Below the pieces are notes generated by a model. It ran no database searches. It was not told where the DNA came from and worked only from the letters and a program-made list of their open reading frames with translations. A program made the translations under genes and the position numbers. Shown here one piece after another: positions 17,701 through 24,973 of a stretch of 64,000 nt of DNA. Positions within the stretch are counted from its first letter, which is position 1. Each line of letters opens with the position of its first letter. Source of the DNA: Oscillospiraceae bacterium (GTDB taxonomy: Bacteria > Bacillota > Clostridia > Oscillospirales > Oscillospiraceae); assembly GCA_017434755.1 (NCBI GenBank), contig JAFRER010000021.1:1-64000 (forward strand), given 5' to 3'.

Positions 17701-18534
17701 CGCCTCGATGATGCGGTCCTTTATGCCGGAATCCTTGTCCAGCAGAAGAATGACCTCATAGACGGTGACGGAACCTTCCGCATAGCCGCCTTCAAAGGCG
17801 CCTCCCTCATCGAACACGTTCTCCGTTACCAGTCCGCCGGGAGCCACCTTGCTCAGGCGCAGCGTATAGTTGAGATTGGACGCCTTCTTGAACAGGCCGG
17901 CGCGGCCCTGAGCGGGCCTCGCCACGAATGCGATCCCGTTGTCTCTGTAAAAGCGGATGCGCTCCGCGGCCATCTGCTCCTGCGGCGTGAGGCTGCCGTC
18001 GTTGGCCTCCAGGGCCTTCAGGATCCGCTCCGCCGTTTCTTTACTGCAGGATCCGCCCAGCAGAGGAGCGAGGCCGTCGTCCGACACCACCACGTTGGCA
18101 TTTGCGCCGCTGAACTCGCGGTAGCGCCGCACCGCTTCGAGGCTTTTCCGGAAAGTCTCGAAAATGATGTCGTTGCTCTCCTTATAGACGGGAATGCTGA
18201 TCGTCACCGGAAGGAGCGCGTCCCGCGCGATCTCCTTCTGTACCGAGTTCATATAGTATTTCCGATTGATCGCGATCTCCCCCGAAAGTATCCTCCGGAT
18301 CGAGGGGTGGAGCGACCAGAGCACGTCCGCCAGATAGCACAGCGGATAAATAAAGAACATGAAGGAGAAGAACAGCCGGAGCAGGCTCTGCACCGACATC
18401 CCGTAGGAGAAGAAAAGCACTATGTGTGCGACGGCGTTGACGGCAAGGACCGCGATATAGAGCCATACCCCGTTGGCCCGATTGCCGAGCGCTTCGGGGA
18501 TCTGTCTTTTTTTGTGCTCGTGTCTTGCCTTCAT
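14716..18534 (-). CDS. Glycosyltransferase-2 / Ser-Thr kinase-like / beta-propeller fusion
   Basis: 1272 residues in three parts. Residues 1-610: processive GT2 of the cellulose/hyaluronan-synthase kind, with two N-terminal helices, VVVSDDG (near 150), LLLDKDSG (the DxD, Asp 266/268), VSEDYDMAIRLYGNG (the ED motif near 358) and QRRYAYG as the Q-x-x-R-W-like motif (399-402), then about five helices. Residues 680-920: kinase-like domain with HRDIKPQN (803-810), DFG (823-825) and SPEQFG, but no Gly-rich loop, and the beta-3 Lys appears as Arg (ALLRV near 715). One helix follows (931-953), then GYDLGYEEGY and a DUF5050-like extracellular propeller to the end. Inference: a polymer synthase whose activity is coupled to an envelope signal by the kinase and propeller. 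The ATG at 18534 has GGAG 6 bases upstream. Confidence 0.85.
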   Translation of the reverse strand: MKARHEHKKRQIPEALGNRANGVWLYIAVLAVNAVAHIVLFFSYGMSVQSLLRLFFSFMFFIYPLCYLADVLWSLHPSIRRILSGEIAINRKYYMNSVQKEIARDALLPVTISIPVYKESNDIIFETFRKSLEAVRRYREFSGANANVVVSDDGLAPLLGGSCSKETAERILKALEANDGSLTPQEQMAAERIRFYRDNGIAFVARPAQGRAGLFKKASNLNYTLRLSKVAPGGLVTENVFDEGGAFEGGYAEGSVTVYEVILLLDKDSGIKDRIIEAVLPEFAVDDKLAYVQCATKTDNLYENYYSSSTGHQTNNLFHNIWPCKALQGFFVPLVGHNVFLRKSMLEKCGLWAEDRVSEDYDMAIRLYGNGYHGKYAQLRGLEFSESASRTFTEETNKQRRYAYGLFEMIFDGTISRKQARPCDIFYMLLYFFSVVNQTLLFPTVLLENYFGNIHLLWAGFLLCMLCFVVAPLSRSVLTRRLQPEEHEGIGHSLLISLSFLGHSYSIFIGSCRYLVNKIKKINRPFPSTNVDQLEYRFRDGLKILLDFFKKNPMFIAISFLCLDRGIYLLTRKGLELATVFTYGYILFGIVLVPILLTPQLFAGLGGKKAETGQTGARRMIKHKEKTPASTRGMRSESLLSPYVTESEPYSAGLSEEQFLSAYEEMLRSSLPEDDMPAELLEDYSFESCIRKDQDGKKELYLLRRKTDGAMALLRVTDDNPDEDALEEAMLLQKLDHPGIPKVYGFMERNGKKYLVREYIEGRTLSDIVSAGGSLGTDDIFDIGLKLADILCYLHGQNPPVIHRDIKPQNIVVGKDGSIHLIDFGIARVHKQQRERDTSVILTLDYASPEQFGFEQTTPVSDIYSLGVVLLYLATGRTIRSDLEAQIVNNRLRNLIGQCIDFNPKMRIQSAEEIRRYILRGSRRQKNRGRRIFVTAAAMLGAAAVLGGLSYWMSFRTERDASVERGYDLGYEEGYTDGYRSVPVFLRSDGANPVNTGTDPANMAVPGGAFAIQSGGLTFYIADGDVWRVNANGTEPVRMTEDEKASAISCWNDWLYYSSGDRILQKNLYTPQSDVLYKGMSGRLYIREDELYILSDGGVYQLDYKTGKATELKELAGCEILTIGETEMYFVDGTDHGLYRWKGEGTAREKLAAGSFRSICLYNNRLFCAMSENGTERLVRIDPQTGAVTELLEAQARMLHITEDGIYFIDQTEETIIRCSFDGRIRERITGNRAGDFNIAGSWIYYHNKDDGGSLWSVRLDGANDHPVRPEG

Positions 18535-18666
18535 AATCTGCTCCAACCTCAATGCGATCATTCAGCGGACGGTGTCCGCCTTTGTCTCCGCGCTCCGCGC
18601 GGAGGGATAGGATATTATGCGATACTCTTTGTTTTTGCGTTCCAGGCAGCGGATGCTCTCCGCTGT

Positions 18667-19944
18667 TCAGCCCGCGCTGAGATCGAAGGGGTTCACCCCC
18701 AGCTGCGCGAAAGCCAGCCATCCCGTCGCGCCGATACTCTGCTCATTGTTGTATTCCCAGAGGATATTCGAGCCTGCGAGGACAAAGCCGGTGGAAAGGC
18801 CGTCCCTGTCCGCGGCCGTTATGCTTCCGGCCTTGTCCGTCTGGGTCTCCAGATAAGCCATGATGCTTTCGTATTTCTCGGTATCGCCGAGCAGGAAGTA
18901 GCACAGGGCCATCTGCGCGGTGCCCTCGTTCCAGATGCCGTCCAGATCGCCCGCGCTGAAATCATAGCCGTCGCCCACGGTCATCCACTCATCCACATAA
19001 GAAAGGACCTGCGCGAGATCTGTCAGTTCGTCCCCCAGCGCGAGTACGGCAAGGCTGTTCGTATTCAGCGGGATCACGCCGTCGCTGACGGTTTTCCCGT
19101 TGTTCTCCGTGCCGGTGTAGAAGCAGTGCAGCTTCTTGTCATACATGGACAGGACAAAGGCTTTTGCGTATTCCGCGGCGTTCTTGTATTCCGCGGCTTT
19201 GACCGAATCCGTTTCGGCCAGCGCGTCCGAGAGAGCGGAGAAGGCGCAATAGAGGCCTATATTATGCTCCGTGGACTGATAGGTGAGCTTGGTCTGCGCA
19301 TCGTCCCAGCCCTGGTAGCCGGCCATGAAGCCGCCGTTTTCCGATCTGAGCGTGAAAACAAAATCCGCGGCGTGCACAGCCGCCTCCAAATACTCCGCCC
19401 GTTTTTCCTCCGAAGCGTTCTGCGCGGTAGCGCACAGGGCAAGGATCGACCACGCCATGTTGCCCGTGGAGGTCGACACCGTGTATTCATCCTCCTGCCA
19501 GCGCCCGTTCTGCCAGAAGCCGGGTATGCGGATCGTCACTTTTCCGGCCGCGATGGACCGTCCGGAGTCGCTCTTGGGATCGCCGCTGTTGTATGTGTTC
19601 CGGAGTCTTCCGTCATGGAAGGTCCGGTCATGTGTCTGGGCGAACACGATCGCGTCCGAGATGGTCTCCGCATGTTCCTGCGCGCCGGCACGGGCCAGCA
19701 CCACCGCGGCCACCGCGTTGTCGTACAGGTATGCGTAGTCAGAGGCTTTTTCCCGCTGCGCGTCGCTTGCGATAAAGCCCCCGCTCTCCTCCACCTTTGC
19801 GGCGAGAAATCCCGCTGCAGTAGAAACGGCAGATATCTTCTCCGATAGAGATGTGATCTTTTTCGTGCCGCAGCCGCCCGCCAGCAGGCAGACCGCAATC
19901 AACAGCGCGATCAGTGCCTTTGCAGTTGTGTTCCTTCCTGTCAT
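18667..19944 (-). CDS. Lipoprotein with (alpha/alpha)6-toroid glycosidase-like fold
   Basis: 425 residues. Signal peptide with lipobox LAGGC. The mature part is a string of helical hairpins typical of six-hairpin glycosidases and epimerases: SDYAYLYDNAVAAVVLARAG, GNMAWSILALCATAQ, GWDDAQTKLTYQSTEHNIG, IPLNTNSLAVLALGDEL, DGIWNEGTAQMALCYFLLG. Trp/Tyr/Glu/His residues in loops (STEHN, WNEGTAQ) could form an active site like that of GH8 or GH88-type enzymes. Upstream of a cellulose-synthase-like gene, such a protein is usually a polymer-processing hydrolase (compare BcsZ). GGAGG lies 5 bases before the ATG at 19944. Substrate and activity are unproven. Confidence 0.72.
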   Translation of the reverse strand: MTGRNTTAKALIALLIAVCLLAGGCGTKKITSLSEKISAVSTAAGFLAAKVEESGGFIASDAQREKASDYAYLYDNAVAAVVLARAGAQEHAETISDAIVFAQTHDRTFHDGRLRNTYNSGDPKSDSGRSIAAGKVTIRIPGFWQNGRWQEDEYTVSTSTGNMAWSILALCATAQNASEEKRAEYLEAAVHAADFVFTLRSENGGFMAGYQGWDDAQTKLTYQSTEHNIGLYCAFSALSDALAETDSVKAAEYKNAAEYAKAFVLSMYDKKLHCFYTGTENNGKTVSDGVIPLNTNSLAVLALGDELTDLAQVLSYVDEWMTVGDGYDFSAGDLDGIWNEGTAQMALCYFLLGDTEKYESIMAYLETQTDKAGSITAADRDGLSTGFVLAGSNILWEYNNEQSIGATGWLAFAQLGVNPFDLSAG

Positions 19945-20048
19945 ATGAACCTCCGATACCATCATACCGCTTCCGGCCTATTTGTCTCTGCGCGTATCCT
20001 AGCACATACAGGGCCGGCGTTTGTATGCAGATTGCTTACAGTTTTTGT

Positions 20049-20504
20049 TTATTCGTTCTCCGCTCCGTCATCCAGCGGCTCCAGGCCGAGAGAAGACATG
20101 AACGAGTATGTCTGCAGGATGTCATAGCCGTGGTTGATCGCGAAGATGACCGCGGCATCCCGTTTGATCAGCGGATGCAGCGAGCCGCACTGCGTGACCG
20201 ACAGCATCCGCTGCGTGGTTTTCAGATCCAGCGACATGGCCAGCGCCAGCAGAAGATAATAATCGCGTTTTCCCCGCCTGCGCCCTTCCATGAGCTGGTA
20301 TCCGTACGTGCGGGACAGGTTCGCCTTCCGGATGACGTCTCCCTTTTTCTGACCCGTCTCTTCGAGAATCGTGTCAAAGAAACGCCGGATATCCTCATTC
20401 AGGAATTCCTCCCAGTCCTGCGGGAACGAGTCTCCCTTCAGCCGGTTCTGCATATAGACCGTATCCGGCGATTTTTTCTTTTCGGTCTCTTTTGAATCAC
20501 TCAC
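20049..20504 (-). CDS. XRE-like helix-turn-helix protein, GTG start
   Basis: 151 residues. Residues 45-100 hold a lambda-repressor-type HTH: ILEETGQKKGDVIRKANLS followed by RTYGYQLMEGRRRGKRDYY, where the recognition helix sits in RTYGYQLMEG. The C-terminal part (LHPLIKRDAAVIFAINHGYD) is helical and has no known ligand motif. Translation starts at GTG (20504) with GGAG 8 bases upstream. It is the first gene of the minus-strand locus and lies 104 bases before the toroid lipoprotein. It is a natural candidate for regulator of the locus, either as a DNA-binding protein or as a kinase substrate; both roles are inferred. Confidence 0.75.
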   Translation of the reverse strand: MSDSKETEKKKSPDTVYMQNRLKGDSFPQDWEEFLNEDIRRFFDTILEETGQKKGDVIRKANLSRTYGYQLMEGRRRGKRDYYLLLALAMSLDLKTTQRMLSVTQCGSLHPLIKRDAAVIFAINHGYDILQTYSFMSSLGLEPLDDGAENE

Positions 20505-20585
20505 GGTCTGCGCTCCTTCCGTCCGTCTGCATGCATTGATTAAATGGGAATTCCTGCCGCCTGCATAATATAGAAAGTATATATG

Positions 20586-20635
20586 AAAAAGCCGCGAGCC
20601 GCAAGGGGGTCCGGCTCTTCCGCGGCGGCTTTTTT
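20586..20635. terminator. Symmetric terminator-like hairpin between divergent genes
   Basis: AAAAAGCCGC pairs with GCGGCTTTTT on the outside and GAGCCG with CGGCTC on the inside. A- and T-runs flank both ends, so it can terminate in either direction. It sits between the divergently transcribed HTH gene and thpR, where no gene needs ending. It may be a leader attenuator for the HTH operon, or insulation between two promoters. Confidence 0.6.
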
Positions 20636-20662
20636 CCGCGGGGCAGCCTGTAGGCTTTGAGA

Positions 20663-20691
20663 TTGCAAATACCAGGGCAGAACGGTATAAT
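20663..20691 (+). promoter_or_regulatory. Promoter of thpR
   Basis: TTGCAA (20663-20668), 17 bases, TATAAT (20686-20691), 55 bases before the ATG. Confidence 0.7.
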
Positions 20692-20746
20692 CAGGAAAAA
20701 AGCCCGTTCCGTCGTAGGCGGATCAGGCGCGCCGGGAGATCGAACC

Positions 20747-21310
20747 ATGAGACTGTTTATCGCCATCGAACTGTCAGACGAGATGAAAGACAGCCTGCTC
20801 GCCGTACAGAACGACCTGTACGACATGGGTGTCCGCGGAAACTACACCCCCGAGGAAAACATGCATCTGACGCTGGCCTTCATCGGGGAATACCCGGACG
20901 CGCAGCCTGTCCTTGACGCGCTTTCCGCCCTCTCCTTCTCCCCTTTCGAGATTGCTCTGGAAGGTCTGGGCTGCTTCGGTGACCTGTGGTGGGCAGGCCT
21001 GAGCGAGTCCGCGCCGCTGTTTTCCGTTGTGCGCAGAGTCCGCCGGGCTCTGGCGGAAAAGGACATCCCCTTCGACCGGAAACGTTTTTCTCCCCACATC
21101 ACCCTGCTCCGCAGAGCCTCCGGGAGGATGCCGGACGTCCGGATCCGGTCGGCGTCCATGACCGTCGGCACCGTGTCGCTCATGCGTTCCGACCGGGGCA
21201 GGAACGGCATGATCTATACGGAGCTGGGGACTGTCGAGGCGCAGCCCTGGCAGGCGATCCCGGAAACAGGCATAGAGTATAAAGCAGAAAGCAGTCATCC
21301 GAAAGGGTGA
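20747..21310 (+). CDS. thpR: RNA 2',3'-cyclic phosphodiesterase ThpR (LigT family)
   Basis: 187 residues, the standard size for the 2H phosphoesterase ThpR/LigT, which opens 2',3'-cyclic phosphate ends of RNA. Both catalytic HxTx motifs are present: HLTL (40-43) and HITL (117-120). The N-terminus MRLFIAIELSDEMKDSL is typical of the family. The ATG at 20747 follows GGGAG; an in-frame upstream extension overlaps the promoter. It stands alone, with its own promoter and a terminator whose stem includes the stop codon. Confidence 0.93.
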   Translation: MRLFIAIELSDEMKDSLLAVQNDLYDMGVRGNYTPEENMHLTLAFIGEYPDAQPVLDALSALSFSPFEIALEGLGCFGDLWWAGLSESAPLFSVVRRVRRALAEKDIPFDRKRFSPHITLLRRASGRMPDVRIRSASMTVGTVSLMRSDRGRNGMIYTELGTVEAQPWQAIPETGIEYKAESSHPKG

Positions 21311-21326
21311 CTGCTTTCTGTTTTCT
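21286..21326 (+). terminator. Terminator overlapping the end of thpR
   Basis: AGAAAGCAGTCA (21286-21297) pairs with TGACTGCTTTCT (21308-21319), then GTTTTCT. The TGA stop (21308-21310) is the base of the descending arm, so the last codons of thpR are part of the terminator. Confidence 0.8.
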
Positions 21327-21358
21327 GGTGAGAAACCGCGCCTGAAACGGCTCCTCCG

Positions 21359-22489
21359 TTATTTCTTCTTTGTGACGCCTTCTCCGAAGACCGTCAGCCA
21401 GTCGTTTTTCATGGAAATGGGGATCCAGCCGTTTTCCGCGCAGAGGTCATAGATCTTCTGTGCCTTCTCCGGGCTTCCGCTTTCCCTCTCCCCGTCATCG
21501 CAGCAGACGAAAAACGCCACGGTCGGGAATTTGTCGTTGCCCATGACGAAGTTGGTTATGCTGATATCGCCCGTGCTGTTTCCGAAGGACAGCACCGGGC
21601 ACTGGCCGACCTGCTGTGCCACCATCGACACTTTGCTCATTTTCAGGTTTTTCCCGGCGATCTTCCCGCTCAGCACCAGCTCGTCCTCATCGCTGAAAAC
21701 ATATTCCGAACCGGCTTTGTCCCCCTGATTCTCCGCAGAGATCAGCTCCTCCGTCCCGATTACATACCGTGCAGCCAGGACCAGGCCTCCCTCGACGATG
21801 CCGCGCACGACCAGACGGTCGCTTCCGCTGCAGATGTAAACGGTGAAGCCGTTGGCCTCCAGATAGTCTATGACCTGGAGCATGGGCTGGTAGAAAGCCT
21901 CGCCGACACGCATCCCGTCATAACCGGGCGAAGGCCTTTCCGCAAAGTCCCGTATATACCGGGCAAAATCGCTGACGCGCATCCCGGCAAAGGCCCGCGC
22001 GATGCCGTGGCCAATCTCCACCTCGAAGCCCTCGGGCACGACCCCTGTGTCTATGACGGACTGTACCGTGTCCGCCATCTCCTTTTCATGCTCCGTCGCC
22101 CTGTCCTTATAATCGGGATCCTCCCGGATCCGGTACTTGAACAGCATGAAATCGAACCAGGTCGGGTCCGACTCGCAAAACAGCGTGCCATCCAGATCGA
22201 ACACCGCGATGCGGTCTGACGGCGGGATATAGTGCGGGCCGTTCCTGTCCGTCACGGTTTCAACATAGTCGGTCAGGGCCTTTCTGGAGGCGGCGCCCCT
22301 GACCCAAAGCGAGAGCTGGTCCGCTTTCTGGGCGGCTGTATTCTTCTTTTCGGCCGCCACCAACCGCAGGTATCGCATGCCTAGATCGAACATGAGATCG
22401 TCCGCGTCGACACTCTCATCGATCGATTCCCCCAGCGTCGCGCTGATCTTTTTCCGCAACACCTCGTCAAATTCTCTGTCTCTTCTCAT
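21359..22489 (-). CDS. HAD-superfamily phosphatase (SerB-like HAD-IB)
   Basis: 376 residues, cytoplasmic. HAD motif I is AVFDLDGTLF (Asp 98 and Asp 100), motif II is YICSGSDR and motif IV is FGNSTGDI, with a Lys-containing segment (GKNLKMSKV) between. A large cap domain lies between motifs I and II (about 105-225), and an N-terminal helical extension of about 85 residues precedes motif I. The layout fits the phosphoserine-phosphatase-like HAD-IB group that acts on small phospho-compounds; the substrate is unknown. GGAG lies 7 bases before the ATG, and a separate promoter is seen at 22536-22565. Confidence 0.82.
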   Translation of the reverse strand: MRRDREFDEVLRKKISATLGESIDESVDADDLMFDLGMRYLRLVAAEKKNTAAQKADQLSLWVRGAASRKALTDYVETVTDRNGPHYIPPSDRIAVFDLDGTLFCESDPTWFDFMLFKYRIREDPDYKDRATEHEKEMADTVQSVIDTGVVPEGFEVEIGHGIARAFAGMRVSDFARYIRDFAERPSPGYDGMRVGEAFYQPMLQVIDYLEANGFTVYICSGSDRLVVRGIVEGGLVLAARYVIGTEELISAENQGDKAGSEYVFSDEDELVLSGKIAGKNLKMSKVSMVAQQVGQCPVLSFGNSTGDISITNFVMGNDKFPTVAFFVCCDDGERESGSPEKAQKIYDLCAENGWIPISMKNDWLTVFGEGVTKKK

Positions 22490-22535
22490 TTGCTGTCTCC
22501 GGCTCCCGTATTCTTTGATCCTTCCGTCTGTCTGT

Positions 22536-22565
22536 ACTATAGCACAGAGAAGCGGCCGTGCGCAA
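22536..22565 (-). promoter_or_regulatory. Probable promoter of the HAD gene
   Basis: On the minus strand: TTGCGC (22565-22560), an 18-base spacer ending in TGC (extended -10) and TATAGT (22541-22536). Confidence 0.5.
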
Positions 22566-22568
22566 CGG

Positions 22569-22604
22569 GAACACGCCGCGGGTCCGAAGACCTGCGGCGT
22601 GTTC
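22569..22604 (-). terminator. 16-bp hairpin with UUCG loop ending the acyl-CoA operon
   Basis: GAACACGCCGC (22569-22579) pairs with GCGGCGTGTTC (22594-22604), and the stem continues through GGTC/GACC to a loop read on the minus strand as C-UUCG-G, an exceptionally stable tetraloop. It lies 30 bases past the stop at 22635. No T-run follows. Confidence 0.6.
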
Positions 22605-22634
22605 TCCCTTTATCCGGCAAAAGCGGCCGGATCT

Positions 22635-23606
22635 TTATTCTGCGTAGCGGTCGAGGCAGGCAAAGCACTCCTCCATCATCCGGTCCATGATCTCCCGGAC
22701 GGGCAGGATGTCATGCAAGATCCCGTTCACCTGGCCGATGGTCAGGACGCCGTCCTCCAGATCGCCCGTCTCAAAGGCTTTCTTCAGTCTCCGTCCGGAA
22801 GCCAGCGGCGCGATCTCCTCAAAGGGAGCGCCTGCGCGCTCGAGCTCCGCGACCTTTACGGCAAGGCCGTTATTCAGCACACGGGTGGTATTGGTGAAGC
22901 GGCGGAGCACCAGCGTCGTGCTCATCTCATCCGCCATCCCGGCGACCATTTCTTTCCCTTTGCGCAGCGCGGGCGCCTCTTCGGAGAGGAAAAAGCGCGT
23001 GCCCACCGTGGCTCCTTCGCAGCCCAGCATCAGGGCGGCCGCCAGGCCTCTCCCGTCGCCCACGCCTCCGCAGGCGATGACCGGAATGTCCAGCGCGTCC
23101 ACCGCCGCCGGCCACAGCACCATGGAACCTATGTCGTTCTCACCGACATGTCCGGCCGCTTCCATGCCGTCCATGATCACCGCGTCGCAGCCGATGGACT
23201 GCGCCTTGAGCGCATGCTTCACGATGGTACACTTGTGGATGACCGTCATCCCCGCGGATTTGAAGTACGGCATGAAGGCTTCCGGCGCGCGGCCGGAGGT
23301 CTCCATGATGCGGATGCCCTCCTCGATGCAGACCTTGATATAGGACGGGTAGTCCGGCGGAGCCAGGGAAGGCATCAGCGTCAGGTTCACGGCAAAAGGC
23401 CTGTCAGTCAGCTCCCTGCATTTGCGGATCTCAGCGCGCAGCTCCTCCGCGTTCGGGAAGGTGGCGGAGGACATGACTCCCAGACCGCCCGCATTCGACA
23501 CCGCGGCAACAAGTTCCGCCTTGGCGAGCCACTGCATCGCGCCGCTCAGTATGGGCCGTTCGATGCCGAGCATCTCCGTGACGCGGGTGTTCAGCTTTCT
23601 TTCCAT
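22635..23606 (-). CDS. Nitronate monooxygenase / FabK-like FMN flavoprotein (copy 1)
   Basis: 323-residue TIM-barrel flavoprotein. N-terminal MLGIERPILSGAMQWLAKAELVAAVSNAGGLG is the family signature. The FMN-phosphate sites IPVIACGGVGDGRG and GCEGATVGTRF are present, as is the EAAGHVGE loop with its His. The family includes 2-nitropropane dioxygenases and FabK enoyl reductases, which cannot be separated by eye. It is the last gene of the minus arm of the acyl-CoA locus, 10 bases after the CoA-transferase. With a homologue four genes upstream, a role in reducing or oxidising a CoA- or ACP-bound intermediate is more likely than nitronate detoxification; that is inference. Confidence 0.85.
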   Translation of the reverse strand: MERKLNTRVTEMLGIERPILSGAMQWLAKAELVAAVSNAGGLGVMSSATFPNAEELRAEIRKCRELTDRPFAVNLTLMPSLAPPDYPSYIKVCIEEGIRIMETSGRAPEAFMPYFKSAGMTVIHKCTIVKHALKAQSIGCDAVIMDGMEAAGHVGENDIGSMVLWPAAVDALDIPVIACGGVGDGRGLAAALMLGCEGATVGTRFFLSEEAPALRKGKEMVAGMADEMSTTLVLRRFTNTTRVLNNGLAVKVAELERAGAPFEEIAPLASGRRLKKAFETGDLEDGVLTIGQVNGILHDILPVREIMDRMMEECFACLDRYAE

Positions 23607-23616
23607 CGTTGATTCC

Positions 23617-24960
23617 TCACTCTCTGATCTTGCGTATGCGAAGCCCCTGGGCCTCCGCCTGACGGATCAGCTCCTCGCGGAAATCCGGATGCGCGACGGA
23701 TATGAGCGCCTCGGCGCGCTCCCAGGTGGTCTTCGCCCGCAGGTCCGCGATCCCGTATTCGGTTATAACGAACTGATTGTAGCTGCGCGGCACGGTCACG
23801 ATCTGGCACGGGCCGAGATAGGGCCGGATGCGGGAATGAACAGTGCCGTCCTTCTCGGTATAGGTCGAGGACAGGCAAATCAGGCCCTTGCCGTTTTTGG
23901 AACGGGCAGCGGCCTGGATGAAGTCCAGCTGGCCTCCCGTGCCGGAGATCTGGCGGGGGCCGGAGGTCTCGGAGGCAACCTGGCCGTAGAGATCGACCTC
24001 GATGGCGTTGTTCAGACAGACCATGTTGTCGTTCTTTGCGATGATATACGGATCGTTGGTGTAATCCACCGGCGCGAGCATACAGTCCGGATTGCCGTCG
24101 AGGAAGTCATACAGCTTCTTCGTGCCCATGGCAAAGGTGTAGACGATCTTCCCCGGATCGGTGGTCTTGTATTTTCCCGTGATGCAGCCGGCCTCCGCCA
24201 TGGCGACATAGGCGTCGCATAGCATCTCGGTGTGGACGCCGATGTCCCGGATCCCCGACTGCGCGATCAGCTCGCCCACGGCGTTCGGCATGCTGCCGAT
24301 GCCCAGCTGCAGGCAGGCCCCGTCCGACACAAGGCTCACGACCATCTCCGCGATCTTCTCATCCACTTTCGTGGGCGGCGGCGTAGGCGCCTCAATCAGC
24401 GGGCGGTTCGGCCCCTGCACGAAGCAGTCGATCTGCGAAACATGGACGCGGCTCGCCTCATCGCAGAAGGTACGCGGGACGCTCTCGTTCACCTCGGCGA
24501 TCACATACCGGGCGTTTTGGATATAGGTGGGCGTGATTGAGGAGGAGGTGCCGAGGCTGACGTAGCCCTCTTCATCCGGGGGCGTCACCATCAGCATGGC
24601 GACGTCGATCCGGTCGATGAGCCCGCGCCGGATGGTCTCCGGTCCCGCATGGTAGTTCATGGGGATATAGCGACAGAGCCCGGAATCGCAGAGCTTGCGG
24701 CTGGCCGGTGAGAAATGCCAGTCGTTGTACATCACGTGCTCCAGCTTCGGGTCCGCCAGCACCGCCTTCGGCGGGAACAGGCAGGTGGTGGAGCGCAGGA
24801 TGATATCGTGCAGCTGCGGCACACGGGCGGCAAAAGCCGCGTCAAGGAACATGGAGGCCATGGCGAATTCGCCGTAGGCCACCTGATCTCCGTCCTTTAC
24901 GATGGAGACCGCTTCCTCCGCGCTTTTCAGTTTTGCCTCATACTCTTCTTTCCAGCTCAA
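23617..24960 (-). CDS. Acetyl-CoA hydrolase / CoA-transferase family protein, TTG start
   Basis: 447 residues, the length of 4-hydroxybutyrate, butyryl- or propionyl-CoA:acetate CoA-transferases (Cat2/AbfT-like). The glycine motif GIGSMPNAV (220-228) and the catalytic Glu in GVHTEML (Glu 245) are present, and the C-terminus has VITEYGIADLRAKT, typical of the family. The enzyme would exchange CoA between an acyl-CoA and a free acid (often acetate) in the cytoplasm, activating substrate or releasing product without ATP. Translation starts at TTG (24960), with GAGGG 7 bases upstream and no better in-frame start nearby. It lies between the two crotonase/FabK-like genes of the same operon. Confidence 0.88.
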   Translation of the reverse strand: MSWKEEYEAKLKSAEEAVSIVKDGDQVAYGEFAMASMFLDAAFAARVPQLHDIILRSTTCLFPPKAVLADPKLEHVMYNDWHFSPASRKLCDSGLCRYIPMNYHAGPETIRRGLIDRIDVAMLMVTPPDEEGYVSLGTSSSITPTYIQNARYVIAEVNESVPRTFCDEASRVHVSQIDCFVQGPNRPLIEAPTPPPTKVDEKIAEMVVSLVSDGACLQLGIGSMPNAVGELIAQSGIRDIGVHTEMLCDAYVAMAEAGCITGKYKTTDPGKIVYTFAMGTKKLYDFLDGNPDCMLAPVDYTNDPYIIAKNDNMVCLNNAIEVDLYGQVASETSGPRQISGTGGQLDFIQAAARSKNGKGLICLSSTYTEKDGTVHSRIRPYLGPCQIVTVPRSYNQFVITEYGIADLRAKTTWERAEALISVAHPDFREELIRQAEAQGLRIRKIRE

Positions 24961-24973
24961 GATCTGTCCCTCT

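Noticed and set aside
14935-19848. A 1637-codon open frame on the plus strand, opposite the GT2-kinase and toroid genes
   Set aside because: It is the shadow of GC-rich codon usage on the minus strand. It has no ribosome site, no recognisable domain and low-complexity His/Arg/Gln-rich translation, while both minus-strand genes have clear motifs.
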